A stretch of 64,000 bases of DNA from Streptomyces virginiae (GTDB taxonomy: Bacteria > Actinomycetota > Actinomycetes > Streptomycetales > Streptomycetaceae). The number at the start of each line of letters is the position of its first letter. Position 1 is the first letter of the stretch. Below the pieces are notes generated by a model. It saw nothing but the letters and a program-made list of their open reading frames with translations. It searched no databases and had not been told where the DNA came from. The position numbers were made by a program, and so were the translations under genes. Below, one piece after another: positions 8,443 to 17,604 of the stretch. The DNA lies in NCBI RefSeq assembly GCF_000720455.1, contig NZ_JOAK01000015.1, positions 62,001-126,000 on the forward strand. Direction: 5' to 3'.

Positions 8443-9864
8443 TCAGGGCGAGGTCAGGGCGAGGGCGCGGTCCAGGGCCTGCAGCAGCCGGCCCGTCGTC
8501 GCCCGGTCGCGCACCGCCAGGCGGAGCCAGGTGCGGTCCAGCCCGGGGAAGGTGTCCCCGCGCCGGACGGCGAAGCCGAGGGCCCGCAGCCGGGTGCGGA
8601 CCTCCGCGCCGTCCGCCACCCGGATCAGGACGAACGGCCCCTCCGCGACCCCCACGACCTCGACCTCGTCGAACTCCGCGAGCCCGGCCAGCAGGTGCGC
8701 CCGGTCCACCGCGATCCGCCGCGCCGCCTCCTCCGCCTCGGCCAGCGCCGCCGGAGCCACGCAGGCCTCGGCCGCCACCAGGGCGGGCGTCGACACCGGC
8801 CACAGCGGCTGCGCCGCCGCCAGCCTGGCGATCACCCCGGGCTCGGCCAGCACGTACCCGATCCGCAGCCCCGCCAGGCCCCACGTCTTCGTCAGGCTCC
8901 GCAGCACCACCAGTCCCGGCAGGTCCGTCCGGCCCGCGAGGGCCTCCCGTTCGCCCGGGACGGCGTCCATGAACGCCTCGTCCACCACCAGGATCCGGCC
9001 CGGCCGGGCCAGCCGCGCCAGGACCGCCGCCGGGTGCAGCACGGACGTCGGGTTGGTCGGATTGCCGATGACCACGAGGTCCGCGTCCTCCGGCACGGCC
9101 GCCGGATCCAGCCGGAACCCGTCCTCGGCCCGCAGCACCACCCGCTCGACCCGGTGGCCGGCGTCCCGCAGGGCCGCCTCCGGCTCGGTGAACTGCGGAT
9201 GCACCACGACCGGCCGTTCGGCGCCCAGGGCCCTCGCGATCAGCACGAAGGCCTCCGCCGCCCCCGCCGTCAGCAGCACCCGCTCGACCGGCAGCCCGTG
9301 CCGGGCCGCCACCGCCGCGCGGGCGGCCCGCCCGTCGGGGTACGCGGCGAGGTCCCCGAGACAGGCGGCGATCCGCTGCCTGAGCCACTCCGGGGGCGTG
9401 TGCGCCCGTACGTTGACCGCGAGGTCCTCCAGAGCGGAGCCCGCGTCCACCACTTCGGCGTCCCCGTGGTGGCGCAGGTCGTGCGCCTGCGCCGTGGCGA
9501 CCGCGCAGGTCGCCGAGAGCGAGCGCCGCTTGGGCACGAGGAGTTCCCCGCCCGTCACGAGGGCGGCGGCCTCCGCCACCGAGGGGGTCCCGGTCGCTGC
9601 CCGCGCCGCCTCCGAGGGATGCGGTACGGGGACGTCGGCCAGCCGGTCCGCGGGATAGCCGAGGACGGGCACGCCGAAACGTTCCGCCGCACCGGCGATC
9701 CCCGCCTCGGCCACCTTCGAGTCCACCGTGGCCAGCGCCGTCACCGCCGCCGCGGTCAGCCCGGCGCCGCGCAGCGTCTCCTCGACCAGGGCGCAAACCT
9801 CCTCCACGGAGACCCCCGCGCGCCCGCCGACCCCGACCACCAGCCGCGTCGTGTACTCGCCCAC
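8443..9864 (-). CDS. cobC: CobC-type PLP enzyme fused to a CbiG C-terminal domain (Rv2231c family)
   Basis: A 473-residue cobalamin-pathway protein. Residues 1 to about 115 match the C-terminal domain of CbiG/CobE (LVVGVGGRAGVSVEEV, TVDSKVAEAG, GTPSVAEAAAL, GELLVPKRRS). Residues from about 150 on form an aminotransferase-fold domain like threonine-phosphate decarboxylase/CobC: GNPTNPTSVL, VVDEAFMD and the PLP lysine in LRSLTKTWGLAGLRIGY. CobC supplies the aminopropanol arm of B12; the CbiG part suggests a second role in ring contraction or delivery. GTG 9864 is chosen because GGAGGGAGG lies 7 bases upstream; an in-frame GTG at 9912 is possible. It lies downstream of the riboswitch-led cob genes but is separated from them by the opposite-strand ZIP gene. 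Confidence 0.88.
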   Translation of the reverse strand: MGEYTTRLVVGVGGRAGVSVEEVCALVEETLRGAGLTAAAVTALATVDSKVAEAGIAGAAERFGVPVLGYPADRLADVPVPHPSEAARAATGTPSVAEAAALVTGGELLVPKRRSLSATCAVATAQAHDLRHHGDAEVVDAGSALEDLAVNVRAHTPPEWLRQRIAACLGDLAAYPDGRAARAAVAARHGLPVERVLLTAGAAEAFVLIARALGAERPVVVHPQFTEPEAALRDAGHRVERVVLRAEDGFRLDPAAVPEDADLVVIGNPTNPTSVLHPAAVLARLARPGRILVVDEAFMDAVPGEREALAGRTDLPGLVVLRSLTKTWGLAGLRIGYVLAEPGVIARLAAAQPLWPVSTPALVAAEACVAPAALAEAEEAARRIAVDRAHLLAGLAEFDEVEVVGVAEGPFVLIRVADGAEVRTRLRALGFAVRRGDTFPGLDRTWLRLAVRDRATTGRLLQALDRALALTSP

Positions 9865-9992
9865 CGGGGGGCCTCCCTCCGTAGTCACGGTCACCGGCAC
9901 ATCACCGGACACCGGTCAGTCGTCAACACCGCTACGCCCGCCACCCGCGCGCGGACGTGCGCGCCGGGCGAGGAGTCTGTATCCAAGGGCAC

Positions 9993-10718
9993 ATGGCCGT
10001 GATCGTGGCGCTGGGCGCGTTCCTGATGACCCTGCTGGGCGGTTGGACGGCGCAACGCGTCACCGACCGCCGCCACCTCGTGCTGGGCCTGGCCGGCGGG
10101 CTGATGCTCGGCGTCGTCGGCCTGGACCTGCTCCCCGAGGCCCTGCACGCGGCGGGCGACGAGGTGTTCGGCGTCCCGCTCGCCCTGCTGCTCTTCGTGG
10201 CCGGCTTCCTCGTCGCCCACGTCGTCGAGCGGCTCCTGGCCGTGCGCCAGGCCGCGCACGGAGCCGAGAACGGCGCCCGCGTCCCGGAGGTCGGGCTCAC
10301 CGCGGCCGCCGCGATGGTCGGCCACAGCCTCGCCGACGGGGTGGCGCTGGGCGCGGCATTCCAGGTCGGCGGCGGGATGGGCGTGGCCGTGGCGCTGGCC
10401 GTCATCACCCACGACTTCGCCGACGGGTTCAACACGTACACGCTCACCAGCCTCTACGGCAACGACCGCCGCAAGGCCCTGATGATGCTGTTCGCGGACG
10501 CGGTGGCCCCGGTGGTGGGTGCGGCGTCCACTCTGCTGTTCACCCTTCCGGAGGAACCCCTCGGCGCGTACCTCGGCTTCTTCGGCGGCCTCCTGCTCTA
10601 CCTGGCCGCCGCCGAGATCCTGCCCGAGGCGCACCACAAGCACCCCGCCCTGTCCACGCTGATGTGCACGGTGGGCGGGGTGGCCGGGATCTGGCTCGTG
10701 GTGGGCATCGCGGAGTGA
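9993..10718 (+). CDS. ZIP family divalent metal transporter
   Basis: A 241-residue membrane protein with about seven to eight hydrophobic segments. The two ZIP metal-binding helices are clear: GHSLADGVALG (helix IV, HxxxDG) and THDFADGFNTY (helix V). The family moves Zn, Fe, Mn or other divalent ions into the cytosol. It stands alone on the plus strand inside the cobalamin locus, between cobC and cobB, which makes cobalt a candidate substrate; that is inference from position only. ATG 9993 is preferred over an upstream GTG because it begins directly at the first membrane helix. Confidence 0.9.
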   Translation: MAVIVALGAFLMTLLGGWTAQRVTDRRHLVLGLAGGLMLGVVGLDLLPEALHAAGDEVFGVPLALLLFVAGFLVAHVVERLLAVRQAAHGAENGARVPEVGLTAAAAMVGHSLADGVALGAAFQVGGGMGVAVALAVITHDFADGFNTYTLTSLYGNDRRKALMMLFADAVAPVVGAASTLLFTLPEEPLGAYLGFFGGLLLYLAAAEILPEAHHKHPALSTLMCTVGGVAGIWLVVGIAE

Positions 10719-10729
10719 GCCGGCAGGAT

Positions 10730-12226
10730 TCACGGCCGCGCTGCCGCGGCGCCTCGTACGGCCGCCGTCCGCGCGGCCGCGGCCTGCGCGAACCGGCGGG
10801 CGACGGACGGCTCCGCCGCCCAGTGAGTGTGCAGATAGCTGGCGTGCACACCCTGCCGGACGAAGCCCTCGACCCGGCGCTCCGGGTGCGTGAACCCCCA
10901 CGCGGGGGCCGCTCCGGCGCCCGGCTCGATCACCGTCCGGTGGAACTCGTGCCCGCGCAGCCGGGTCCCGGCCGCCGCGAGCGAGCTGTCGGACACGGCC
11001 ACCGCCTCGCGGTAGCCGAGGGTCAGCCGCTCCGACATCCGCGCGTCCGCGTCAAGCACCCCGCACATGGGCTTGCCGTCCAGCGACCGCGCCAGGTACA
11101 GCAGTCCGGCGCACTCGGCCGCCACCGGGCCGCCGGCCGCCGCGAAGGCCGAGACGGCCGCCCGCAGCGGTGCGTTGGCGGACAGCTCGGGCGCGTACAC
11201 CTCGGGGAACCCGCCGCCGATCACCAGGCCGCCGGTCCCCTCGGGCAGCGCCTCGTCCCGCAGCGGGTCGAAGGTGACGACCTCCGCGCCCGCCGCCTGC
11301 AGCAGCTCGGCGTGTTCGGCGTACGAGAACGTGAACGCGGCCCCGCCGGCGACGGCGACGACAGGTCGGTCGTACGGTGCGGCGCCGCTGCCGGGGGGCT
11401 GCCCCGGACCCCGCGCCTCGAACGCCGGAGAGGCCGGATCCGGCCGCTGCCGGCTGCCCGACGTGCCGGATTGCCCGGAGCGCACGTCAAGCCCCGCCGG
11501 CGACCACGGCTCGCAGGACAGCGGCGGAGCCGTCCGCGCCAGCGCCATCAGCGCGTCCAGGTCGCAGCCCGCCCGGACCTGCTCGGCCAGCGCGGCCACC
11601 GCGGCCAGCGCGTCGGCGTGCCGCTCGGCCACCGGCACCAGCCCCAGGTGGCGCGAGGGCGTGGCCACCTGCGGAGCCCGCCGCAGGACGCCGAGCACCG
11701 GCATCCCCGCCTCCTCCAGGGCCTCCCGCAGCATCACCTCGTGCCGGTCCGAGCCGACCTTGTTCAGGATCACGCCGCCCAGCCGGACCTGCGGGTCGAA
11801 GGAGGCGAAGCCGTGCACCAGCGCCGCCACCGACCGCGACTGCGAGGACGCGTCGACCACCAGCACCACCGGCGCCCGCAGCAGCTTCGCCACCTGCGCC
11901 GTCGACGCCAGCTCGCCCCGGCCCGCGGCCCCGTCGTAGAGCCCCATGACGCCCTCGACGACGGCGAGGTCGCACCCGGCCGCCCCGTGCGCGAACAGCG
12001 GAGCGATCAGCTCCGGCCCGCACATGAAGGCGTCGAGGTTGCGCCCCGGCCGGCCGGTGGCCAGCGCGTGGTAGCCGGGGTCGATGTAGTCGGGCCCGGC
12101 CTTGTGCGGGGACACGGCGAGGCCGCGCTCCGCGAAGGCCGCCATCAGGCCCGTGGCCACGGTGGTCTTGCCGCTGCCCGACGACGGCGCGGCGACGACC
12201 AGCCGGGGCATGTCGAACGCAGTCAC
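10730..12226 (-). CDS. cobB: Cobyrinate a,c-diamide synthase
   Basis: A 498-residue glutamine-dependent amidotransferase that amidates the a and c side chains of the corrin ring, an ATP-requiring cytosolic step. The N-terminal CbiA domain carries the P-loop APSSGSGKTT (about 11-20) and HKAGPDYIDPGYH; the C-terminal GATase1 domain has the nucleophile Cys in AAECAGLLYLARS and a catalytic His in RGHEFH. The linker between the domains (about residues 233-285) is unusually long and is encoded in part by a dispersed repeat (see 11391-11437). GTG 12226 overlaps the cobO stop as GTGA, so translation is coupled. The ATG five codons later is an alternative start. Confidence 0.93.
   Translation of the reverse strand: MTAFDMPRLVVAAPSSGSGKTTVATGLMAAFAERGLAVSPHKAGPDYIDPGYHALATGRPGRNLDAFMCGPELIAPLFAHGAAGCDLAVVEGVMGLYDGAAGRGELASTAQVAKLLRAPVVLVVDASSQSRSVAALVHGFASFDPQVRLGGVILNKVGSDRHEVMLREALEEAGMPVLGVLRRAPQVATPSRHLGLVPVAERHADALAAVAALAEQVRAGCDLDALMALARTAPPLSCEPWSPAGLDVRSGQSGTSGSRQRPDPASPAFEARGPGQPPGSGAAPYDRPVVAVAGGAAFTFSYAEHAELLQAAGAEVVTFDPLRDEALPEGTGGLVIGGGFPEVYAPELSANAPLRAAVSAFAAAGGPVAAECAGLLYLARSLDGKPMCGVLDADARMSERLTLGYREAVAVSDSSLAAAGTRLRGHEFHRTVIEPGAGAAPAWGFTHPERRVEGFVRQGVHASYLHTHWAAEPSVARRFAQAAAARTAAVRGAAAARP
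11391..11437. repeat. Dispersed repeat copy inside cobB
   Basis: The stretch ccggggggctgccccggacc followed by ccgcgcctcgaacgccggag and aggccgg is closely similar to 15018-15070. Both copies have a G/C-rich palindrome (ggggctg-ccccgg), then cccgcg-ctcgaacgccgg. I recall such segments as common intergenic repeats in Streptomyces genomes. Here the copy is read in frame and encodes part of the cobB inter-domain linker (PASPAFEARGPGQPP). Confidence 0.7.
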
Positions 12227-12822
12227 CACTCGATGCCCTTCTGGCCCTTCTGGCCGGCGTCCATCGGGTGCTTCACCTTGGTCATCTCGGTGACCAGGTC
12301 CGCGAACTCCACCAGCTTCTCCGGCGCGTTGCGGCCGGTGATCACCACGTGCTGGGTCCCGGGCCGGCTGCGCAGCACCTCGATGACCTCGTCGACGTCG
12401 ATCCAGCCCCAGTGCATCGGGTAGGCGAACTCGTCGAGCACGTACAGCTTGTGCGTCTCGGCGGCCAGGTCCCGCTTGACCTGCTCCCAACCCTCCTTGG
12501 CCGCCTGCTCGTTGTCGAGCTGCGCGTCCCGCTGGACCCAGGACCAGCCCTCGCCCATCTTGTGCCAGACGACGCTGCCGCCCTCGCCGGAGGCGCCGAG
12601 GACCTTGAGCGCGTTCTCCTCGCCGACCTTCCACTTCGCCGACTTGACGAACTGGAACACACCGATCGGCCAGCCCTGGTTCCACGCGCGCAGCGCCAGC
12701 CCGAAGGCCGCCGTGGACTTGCCCTTGCCGGGCCCGGTGTGGACGAAGACGAGCGGGCGGTTGCGGCGCTGGCGCGTCGTGAGTCCGTCGTCCGGAACGA
12801 CGGACGGCTGTCCCTGAGGCAT
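12223..12822 (-). CDS. cobO: Cob(I)yrinic acid a,c-diamide adenosyltransferase
   Basis: A 199-residue ATP:corrinoid adenosyltransferase that puts the 5'-deoxyadenosyl group on cobalt. It has the CobA/CobO P-loop FVHTGPGKGKSTAAFG (about 26-41), the substrate segment VFQFVKSAKW, and the Walker B-like LYVLDEFAYPMHWGW. The full length is normal for the family. Its ATG shares one base with the stop of the chelatase gene (TAATG) and its stop overlaps the cobB start, so the three genes form one translationally coupled block. Confidence 0.96.
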   Translation of the reverse strand: MPQGQPSVVPDDGLTTRQRRNRPLVFVHTGPGKGKSTAAFGLALRAWNQGWPIGVFQFVKSAKWKVGEENALKVLGASGEGGSVVWHKMGEGWSWVQRDAQLDNEQAAKEGWEQVKRDLAAETHKLYVLDEFAYPMHWGWIDVDEVIEVLRSRPGTQHVVITGRNAPEKLVEFADLVTEMTKVKHPMDAGQKGQKGIEW

Positions 12823-14948
12823 TACGCGGCCCTCCTGGTGATGTGGGAAGCGGGAGTTGTCACTGCGGTACGTACGTCCTTCACGAGCCCGGCCAGCGAG
12901 TCGGCCCGCAGCCCGTCGAGGGTGACGGCCGGCCCGCCGAGGTCGGCGGCCAGCGCTCCGGCGAGCCCCAGCCGCACCGGACCCGACTCGCAGTCCACGA
13001 CCACCGACGCGACCCCCTCGGCGGCCAGCAGCCGGGCACTGCGCGCCGTCAGCTCGCGCGGGTCTCCGCCGACGGCCCCGGCCGAGGTGGCCCGCCCGTC
13101 GGTGACCACGACCAGCAGCGGACGGCGGCTCGGATCCCGCAGCCGCTCGATCCGCAGCACCTCGTGGGCCTTGAGCAGCCCGGACCCGAGCGGGGTGCGG
13201 CCGCCGGTGGGCAGCTTCTCCAGCCGGGCGGCCGCCGCGTCCACCGAGGAGGTGGGCGGCAGCGCCAGCTGGGCGGCGGCGCCGCGGAAGGTGATCAGGC
13301 CGACCTTGTCCCGGCGCTGGTAGGCGTCCAGGAGCAGCGACAGCACGGCGCCCTTGACCGCGCTCATCCGCTGCCGGGCGGCCATGGAGCCGGAGGCGTC
13401 GACCACGAAGAGGACGAGGTTGCCCTCACGGCCCTCCCGGGTGGCCTGGCGCAGGTCGTCCTTGCGGATCACCAGGCCGCGCCCGGCGCGGCCGCGCGCC
13501 TTCTGGTGCGGGGCGGCCGCGTGCACGGTGGCCGCCAGGTGCAGCTTCGTCAGCTGGCCGCGGGGGCGCTGCGCGCCGGTGGTCCGGCCGTGGGCGGTCC
13601 GGGCGCGCGAACGCCGCCCGGCGGCGCCCTCACCCAGCCCGGGGACGCTCAGCATCTTGGTCCGGAACGGCTCGGCCGGCCGTACGGCGGCCTGCTCGGG
13701 CCCGCCGTCCTGGGCGGAGGGCTGCCGGGGCGCCTCGGGGGAGTCCGCGGGGGCCTCGGCGGGCTCCGCCGGGGGCTGCTCGTCCTGGGGGCCGCCGCCC
13801 TGCGGGGGCACTCCGCCGCCACCGTCGGGGCCGCCGTCGTCGTCCGGCCCCTGCGGGTTCTCGGGACCGCCGTCCGGGCCGGGCTCCGGGTCGGTGCCGG
13901 GATCAGGCTCCGGGTCCGGGTCGTTCTCCGGCTCCTCGTCGGGGAACCGGTCGAGGATCTCGTCCAGCTTGTCCTCGTCCAGGCCCGGCGCGTCGAAGGG
14001 GTTGCGGCGCCGCCGGTGGGGGAGCGCGAGCAGCGCGGCCTGCCGTACGTCCTCCTTCAGCACCGCCGTGCGCCCCGCCCAGGCGGCCAGCGCGGTAGCG
14101 GTCCGCGCCATCACGATGTCGGCCCGCATGCCGTCGACCTCGAAGCCGGCGCAGGTCGCGGCGATCTGCAGCAGCGCGGTGTCCCCGAGGCGGACCTGCG
14201 GCAGCAGCGCCCGCGCGGCCACGACCCGGGCGCGGACCTCGCTCTCGTCCCCCGACCAGCGGGCGGCGAAGCCCGCGGGGTCGTCCTCGTAGGACAGCCG
14301 GCGGCGGACCACCTCCACCCGCTGGGCGGGCTCGCGGGAGGCGGCGACCTCCACGGTCAGCCCGAAGCGGTCCAGGAGCTGCGGCCGCAGCTCGCCCTCC
14401 TCCGGGTTCATGGTGCCGACGAGCAGGAACCGGGCCGCGTGCCGCACGGAGACGCCCTCGCGCTCCACGTACGAGGCGCCCATCGCGGCGGCGTCCAGCA
14501 GCAGGTCGATCAGGTGGTCGTGGAGGAGGTTGACCTCGTCGACGTAGAGGATCCCGCGGTGGGCGTCGGCGAGCAGCCCGGGTTCGAAGGCCTTCACGCC
14601 CTCGGCGAGGGCCCGTTCGATGTCGAGGGCGCCGACGAGGCGGTCCTCGGAGGCGCCGACGGGCAGCTCCACCATGCGGGCCGGCCGGGCGCCGCCGGGG
14701 CCGGCCCCGTGCGGACCGTCGGGGCAGTCCGGGTCCGGCGCGGCGGGCGCGCACGAGAACCGGCAGCCGGGCACGACGTCGACCTGCGGCAGCAGTGCCG
14801 ACAGCGCGCGCACGGCGGTGGACTTGGCGGTCCCCTTCTCGCCGCGTACGAGCACACCGCCGACCGCCGGGCTCACGGCGTTCAGCAGGAGCGCCAGCCG
14901 CAGGTCGGTCTGGCCGACCACCGCGGTGAACGGATAGGGCGTGCTCAT
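12822..14948 (-). CDS. Putative cobaltochelatase, fused ChlI-ChlD type
   Basis: A 708-residue AAA+ protein joining a BchI-like ATPase (1 to about 330) to a BchD-like von Willebrand A domain (about 510-690). The Walker A is GEKGTAKST (36-44), Walker B is in GILYVDEVNLLHDHLIDLLL, and the VWA metal site reads VVDASGSMAARQRM. The middle (about 335-430) is a Pro/Asp/Gly-rich acidic linker as in other ChlD proteins. With the large subunit CobN, not in this window, such proteins insert cobalt into the corrin ring; the surrounding cob genes support cobalt rather than magnesium. The start lies 139 bases after the cobQ stop, a gap that holds a repeat. Confidence 0.92.
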   Translation of the reverse strand: MSTPYPFTAVVGQTDLRLALLLNAVSPAVGGVLVRGEKGTAKSTAVRALSALLPQVDVVPGCRFSCAPAAPDPDCPDGPHGAGPGGARPARMVELPVGASEDRLVGALDIERALAEGVKAFEPGLLADAHRGILYVDEVNLLHDHLIDLLLDAAAMGASYVEREGVSVRHAARFLLVGTMNPEEGELRPQLLDRFGLTVEVAASREPAQRVEVVRRRLSYEDDPAGFAARWSGDESEVRARVVAARALLPQVRLGDTALLQIAATCAGFEVDGMRADIVMARTATALAAWAGRTAVLKEDVRQAALLALPHRRRRNPFDAPGLDEDKLDEILDRFPDEEPENDPDPEPDPGTDPEPGPDGGPENPQGPDDDGGPDGGGGVPPQGGGPQDEQPPAEPAEAPADSPEAPRQPSAQDGGPEQAAVRPAEPFRTKMLSVPGLGEGAAGRRSRARTAHGRTTGAQRPRGQLTKLHLAATVHAAAPHQKARGRAGRGLVIRKDDLRQATREGREGNLVLFVVDASGSMAARQRMSAVKGAVLSLLLDAYQRRDKVGLITFRGAAAQLALPPTSSVDAAAARLEKLPTGGRTPLGSGLLKAHEVLRIERLRDPSRRPLLVVVTDGRATSAGAVGGDPRELTARSARLLAAEGVASVVVDCESGPVRLGLAGALAADLGGPAVTLDGLRADSLAGLVKDVRTAVTTPASHITRRAA

Positions 14949-15017
14949 GCGTTGCCTCTCTCTGTACGGGTTCGGGTGTGCGTGCGCGGGCTGTTGCCCG
15001 TGCCGGTGCGGGGCCGT

Positions 15018-15070
15018 GGCGGGGGCTGCGCCCCCGGAGCCCCGCGTCTCGAACGCCGGCCGGGCCGAAG
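15018..15070. repeat. Dispersed repeat copy between cobQ and the cobaltochelatase gene
   Basis: The segment beginning gcgggggctgcgcccccgga and running through gtctcgaacgccggccgggc is the second copy of the repeat in cobB. The palindrome gggggctgcgccccc (15021-15035) can form a hairpin on either strand. It fills most of the 139-bp gap between cobQ and the cobaltochelatase gene, so it may act as an operon-internal terminator or RNA-processing site; that role is inferred. Confidence 0.7.
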
Positions 15071-15087
15071 GCGCAGGGCCCCGCCGG

Positions 15088-16608
15088 TCACGGTGCGCCC
15101 GGCGGGAGGAACGGGAGTCCGGCCGGGGCCCCGGCCTCGATCAGCTTCAGCAGTGCGTCCGTGTCCGCGTGCTGTTCGATCAGGTCGCCCAGCAGGTCGA
15201 GCTGTTCCTCGCGCAGCGTGGCGAACGAGGTGTCGGGGGCCGGGACGAAGCGCCGACCGGCGGCGGCCGCCACCTCCCGCAGGAACGCCCGGCGGAAGCC
15301 GTCCGACTCCAGTGAGCCGTGCCAGTGCGTGCCCCACACCGAGCCCACCCGGCAGCCGTCCAGGAACGGCTCCCCGCCCAGGACCTCGGCCACCCCGTGG
15401 TGGATCTCGTACCCGTCCACGGGCTCGCCGAGCGCCGTCCCGGACGGCCGGGCCAGGGTCTTCTCGGGCGCGAAGCGCACCCGTACCGGCAGCAGCCCGA
15501 GGCCGTCGACCTCGCCCGCCTTCGACTCGACCTCGTCCGAGATCCGCTCGCCCAGCGCCTGGAAACCGCCGCAGATGCCCAGGACCGGCCGGCCCTCGGC
15601 GGCCCGACGCGCCAGCGCGTCCGCCAGCCCGCGTTCGCGCAGCCACGCCAGTGCCTTCACCGTGCCGCGGGTGCCCGGTACGACGACCAGGTCCGCGTCG
15701 GCCAGTTCCTCGGCGCGGTCCACGAAGCGCACCACGACGCCGGGCTCGGCCGCGAGCGCGTCGACGTCCGTGAAGTTCGACATCAGCGGCACCGCGCACA
15801 CCGCGACCCGCAGCACGTCCTCACCCACCGGCGGCGCCACCACGGACTCCCGTACGGCGCCCCGCAGGGAGACCCGCAGGCCGTCCTCCTCGTCGATGCC
15901 CAGCCCGTGCTGGAACGGCAGCACCCCGTACGTCGCCCGGCCGGTCAGCCCGCGCAGCATCTCCATGCCGGGCTCCAGCAGCGACACGTCGCCGCGGAAC
16001 TTGTTGACCATGTAGCCGGCGATCAGCTCCTGGTCCTGCGGGGAGAGCAGCGCCGTCGTACCGAAGAAGGACGCGAAGACCCCGCCGCGGTCGATGTCGC
16101 CGACCACGACCACCGGGAAGCGCGCGGCCCGGGCGATGCCCATGTTCACGATGTCGGTCCGGCGCAGGTTGATCTCGGCCGGACTCCCCGCCCCCTCGCA
16201 GATCACGGCGTCATACGTGCCCCGAAGCTGCTCCAGGCAGTCCGTGACGATGCCGAGCAGCTGCTCCTGGCGCCCGCCATGGTAGCCGCGCGCGCTCATC
16301 TCGCCCACGGGCTTGCCCAGCAGCACCACCTGGCTGCTGCGGTCGCTTCCGGGCTTGAGCAGCACCGGGTTCATCAGCGCGGTCGGCTCCACGCGGGCCG
16401 CCTGGGCCTGCATCGCCTGGGCGCGCCCGATCTCGGCGCCCTCCCGGGTGACGAAGGAGTTCAGCGACATGTTCTGCGCCTTGAAGGGCGCCACCTTCAC
16501 GCCCTGGCGGGCCAGCCAGCGGCAGATGCCCGCGGTGACCACGCTCTTGCCCGCGTCCGACGTCGTTCCCGCGACCAGCAGTCCGCCGCCGCGCTTCGTG
16601 CCGCTCAT
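15088..16608 (-). CDS. cobQ: Cobyric acid synthase
   Basis: A 506-residue glutamine amidotransferase that amidates side chains b, d, e and g of adenosylcobyrinic acid a,c-diamide. The N-terminal dethiobiotin-synthetase-like domain has [14 protein letters not shown] (P-loop, about 13-26), [13 protein letters not shown] and the ring-binding [13 protein letters not shown]. The C-terminal GATase domain has the nucleophile Cys in [12 protein letters not shown] and the His of YEIHHG. Length is normal. ATG 16608 overlaps the cobD stop as ATGA, so the pair is coupled. It belongs to the riboswitch-led transcript. Confidence 0.96.
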   Translation of the reverse strand: MSGTKRGGGLLVAGTTSDAGKSVVTAGICRWLARQGVKVAPFKAQNMSLNSFVTREGAEIGRAQAMQAQAARVEPTALMNPVLLKPGSDRSSQVVLLGKPVGEMSARGYHGGRQEQLLGIVTDCLEQLRGTYDAVICEGAGSPAEINLRRTDIVNMGIARAARFPVVVVGDIDRGGVFASFFGTTALLSPQDQELIAGYMVNKFRGDVSLLEPGMEMLRGLTGRATYGVLPFQHGLGIDEEDGLRVSLRGAVRESVVAPPVGEDVLRVAVCAVPLMSNFTDVDALAAEPGVVVRFVDRAEELADADLVVVPGTRGTVKALAWLRERGLADALARRAAEGRPVLGICGGFQALGERISDEVESKAGEVDGLGLLPVRVRFAPEKTLARPSGTALGEPVDGYEIHHGVAEVLGGEPFLDGCRVGSVWGTHWHGSLESDGFRRAFLREVAAAAGRRFVPAPDTSFATLREEQLDLLGDLIEQHADTDALLKLIEAGAPAGLPFLPPGAP

Positions 16609-17561
16609 GCGCGTCCCCTCCGTACTCGTTCCGCCAGCGTCCGGGCGGCCACGCAGGCGCCCAGGGCCAGCCACGTCACCTGTCGTGACAGCCGTACAGC
16701 CCGTTCGATGTCGGCGACCTCCACCGGCCGTCCGGCCCCGCCGTTCAGCACGGCACGGTGCTCGACCCGGCCGCCGTAGGCCAGGGTTCCGCCCAGTCTG
16801 ACGCCGAGCGCCCCGGCGAAGGAGGCCTCGACGGGACCGGCGTTCGGGCTCGGGTGCGCGGCGGCGTCCGCGCGCCAGGCGCGAACGGCTCCGCGCCGGT
16901 CGGGGCCGGCCACCACGGCGGCCAGGGCCGTCAGCCGGGCCCCCGGCCAGCCCGCGAGGTCGTCGAGCCGGGCGGAGGCCCAGCCGTAGCGCAGGTGGCG
17001 GGGGGACTTGTGGCCGACCATCGCGTCCAGGGTGTTGACGGCGCGGAACGCCAGCAGTCCGGGGACCCCGGCGACGGCGCCCCACACCAGGGCCCCGACC
17101 ACGGCGTCGGAGGTGTTCTCGGCGACGGACTCCACGACGGCCCGGGCCATCTGCTGCCCGTCCAGGGAGTGCGGGTCGCGGCCGCACAGGTGAGGCAGCC
17201 GCTCGCGGGCCACCTCGACGTCCCCGGCGGCGAGCGCGCCGCCGATGGCACGGGCCTCACGGCCCAGCGAGGTGCCGCCCACGACGGCCCACGTGGCGGC
17301 GGCGGTCAGGGCGACACGGGCGGCCGCGGGCCGGGAGCGCAACGCGCGGGCGCCCAGCGCGCCGACGGCGGCCGCGCCCCCGGCGCACACCAGGGTGTGC
17401 AGGACGCCCCGGGCGCGGTCGTCACGCCACAGGGAACGCTCGACGGCGGCGGCGGCTCGTCCGAAGGCGGCCACGGGGTGCCCTCGGCGGGGATCACCGA
17501 GGATCCGGTCGCCGATCAGGCCCGCCGTGGCGCCGTACGCGAAGACGCGATCGGCACGCAT
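16605..17561 (-). CDS. cobD: Adenosylcobinamide-phosphate synthase (CobD/CbiB)
   Basis: A 318-residue integral membrane protein that joins the aminopropanol (phosphate) arm to adenosylcobyric acid. Family landmarks are [18 protein letters not shown] near the N-terminus, [18 protein letters not shown] in the centre, and the membrane-proximal [26 protein letters not shown]. Four to five hydrophobic helices are visible. It is the first gene behind the cobalamin riboswitch, with its ATG about 44 bases from the aptamer end. The name cobD follows Pseudomonas/actinobacterial usage; the same enzyme is CbiB in Salmonella. Confidence 0.95.
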   Translation of the reverse strand: MRADRVFAYGATAGLIGDRILGDPRRGHPVAAFGRAAAAVERSLWRDDRARGVLHTLVCAGGAAAVGALGARALRSRPAAARVALTAAATWAVVGGTSLGREARAIGGALAAGDVEVARERLPHLCGRDPHSLDGQQMARAVVESVAENTSDAVVGALVWGAVAGVPGLLAFRAVNTLDAMVGHKSPRHLRYGWASARLDDLAGWPGARLTALAAVVAGPDRRGAVRAWRADAAAHPSPNAGPVEASFAGALGVRLGGTLAYGGRVEHRAVLNGGAGRPVEVADIERAVRLSRQVTWLALGACVAARTLAERVRRGRA

Positions 17562-17604
17562 GGTGGAAGGTATGTCCTCACTCAGGGTCCGCGCCCTGGT
17601 TCGA

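Noticed and set aside
12822..14948. Magnesium chelatase of chlorophyll synthesis
   Set aside because: The ChlI-ChlD fusion lies in a translationally coupled cob gene run and no other tetrapyrrole-magnesium gene is present, so a cobaltochelatase subunit is the better call.
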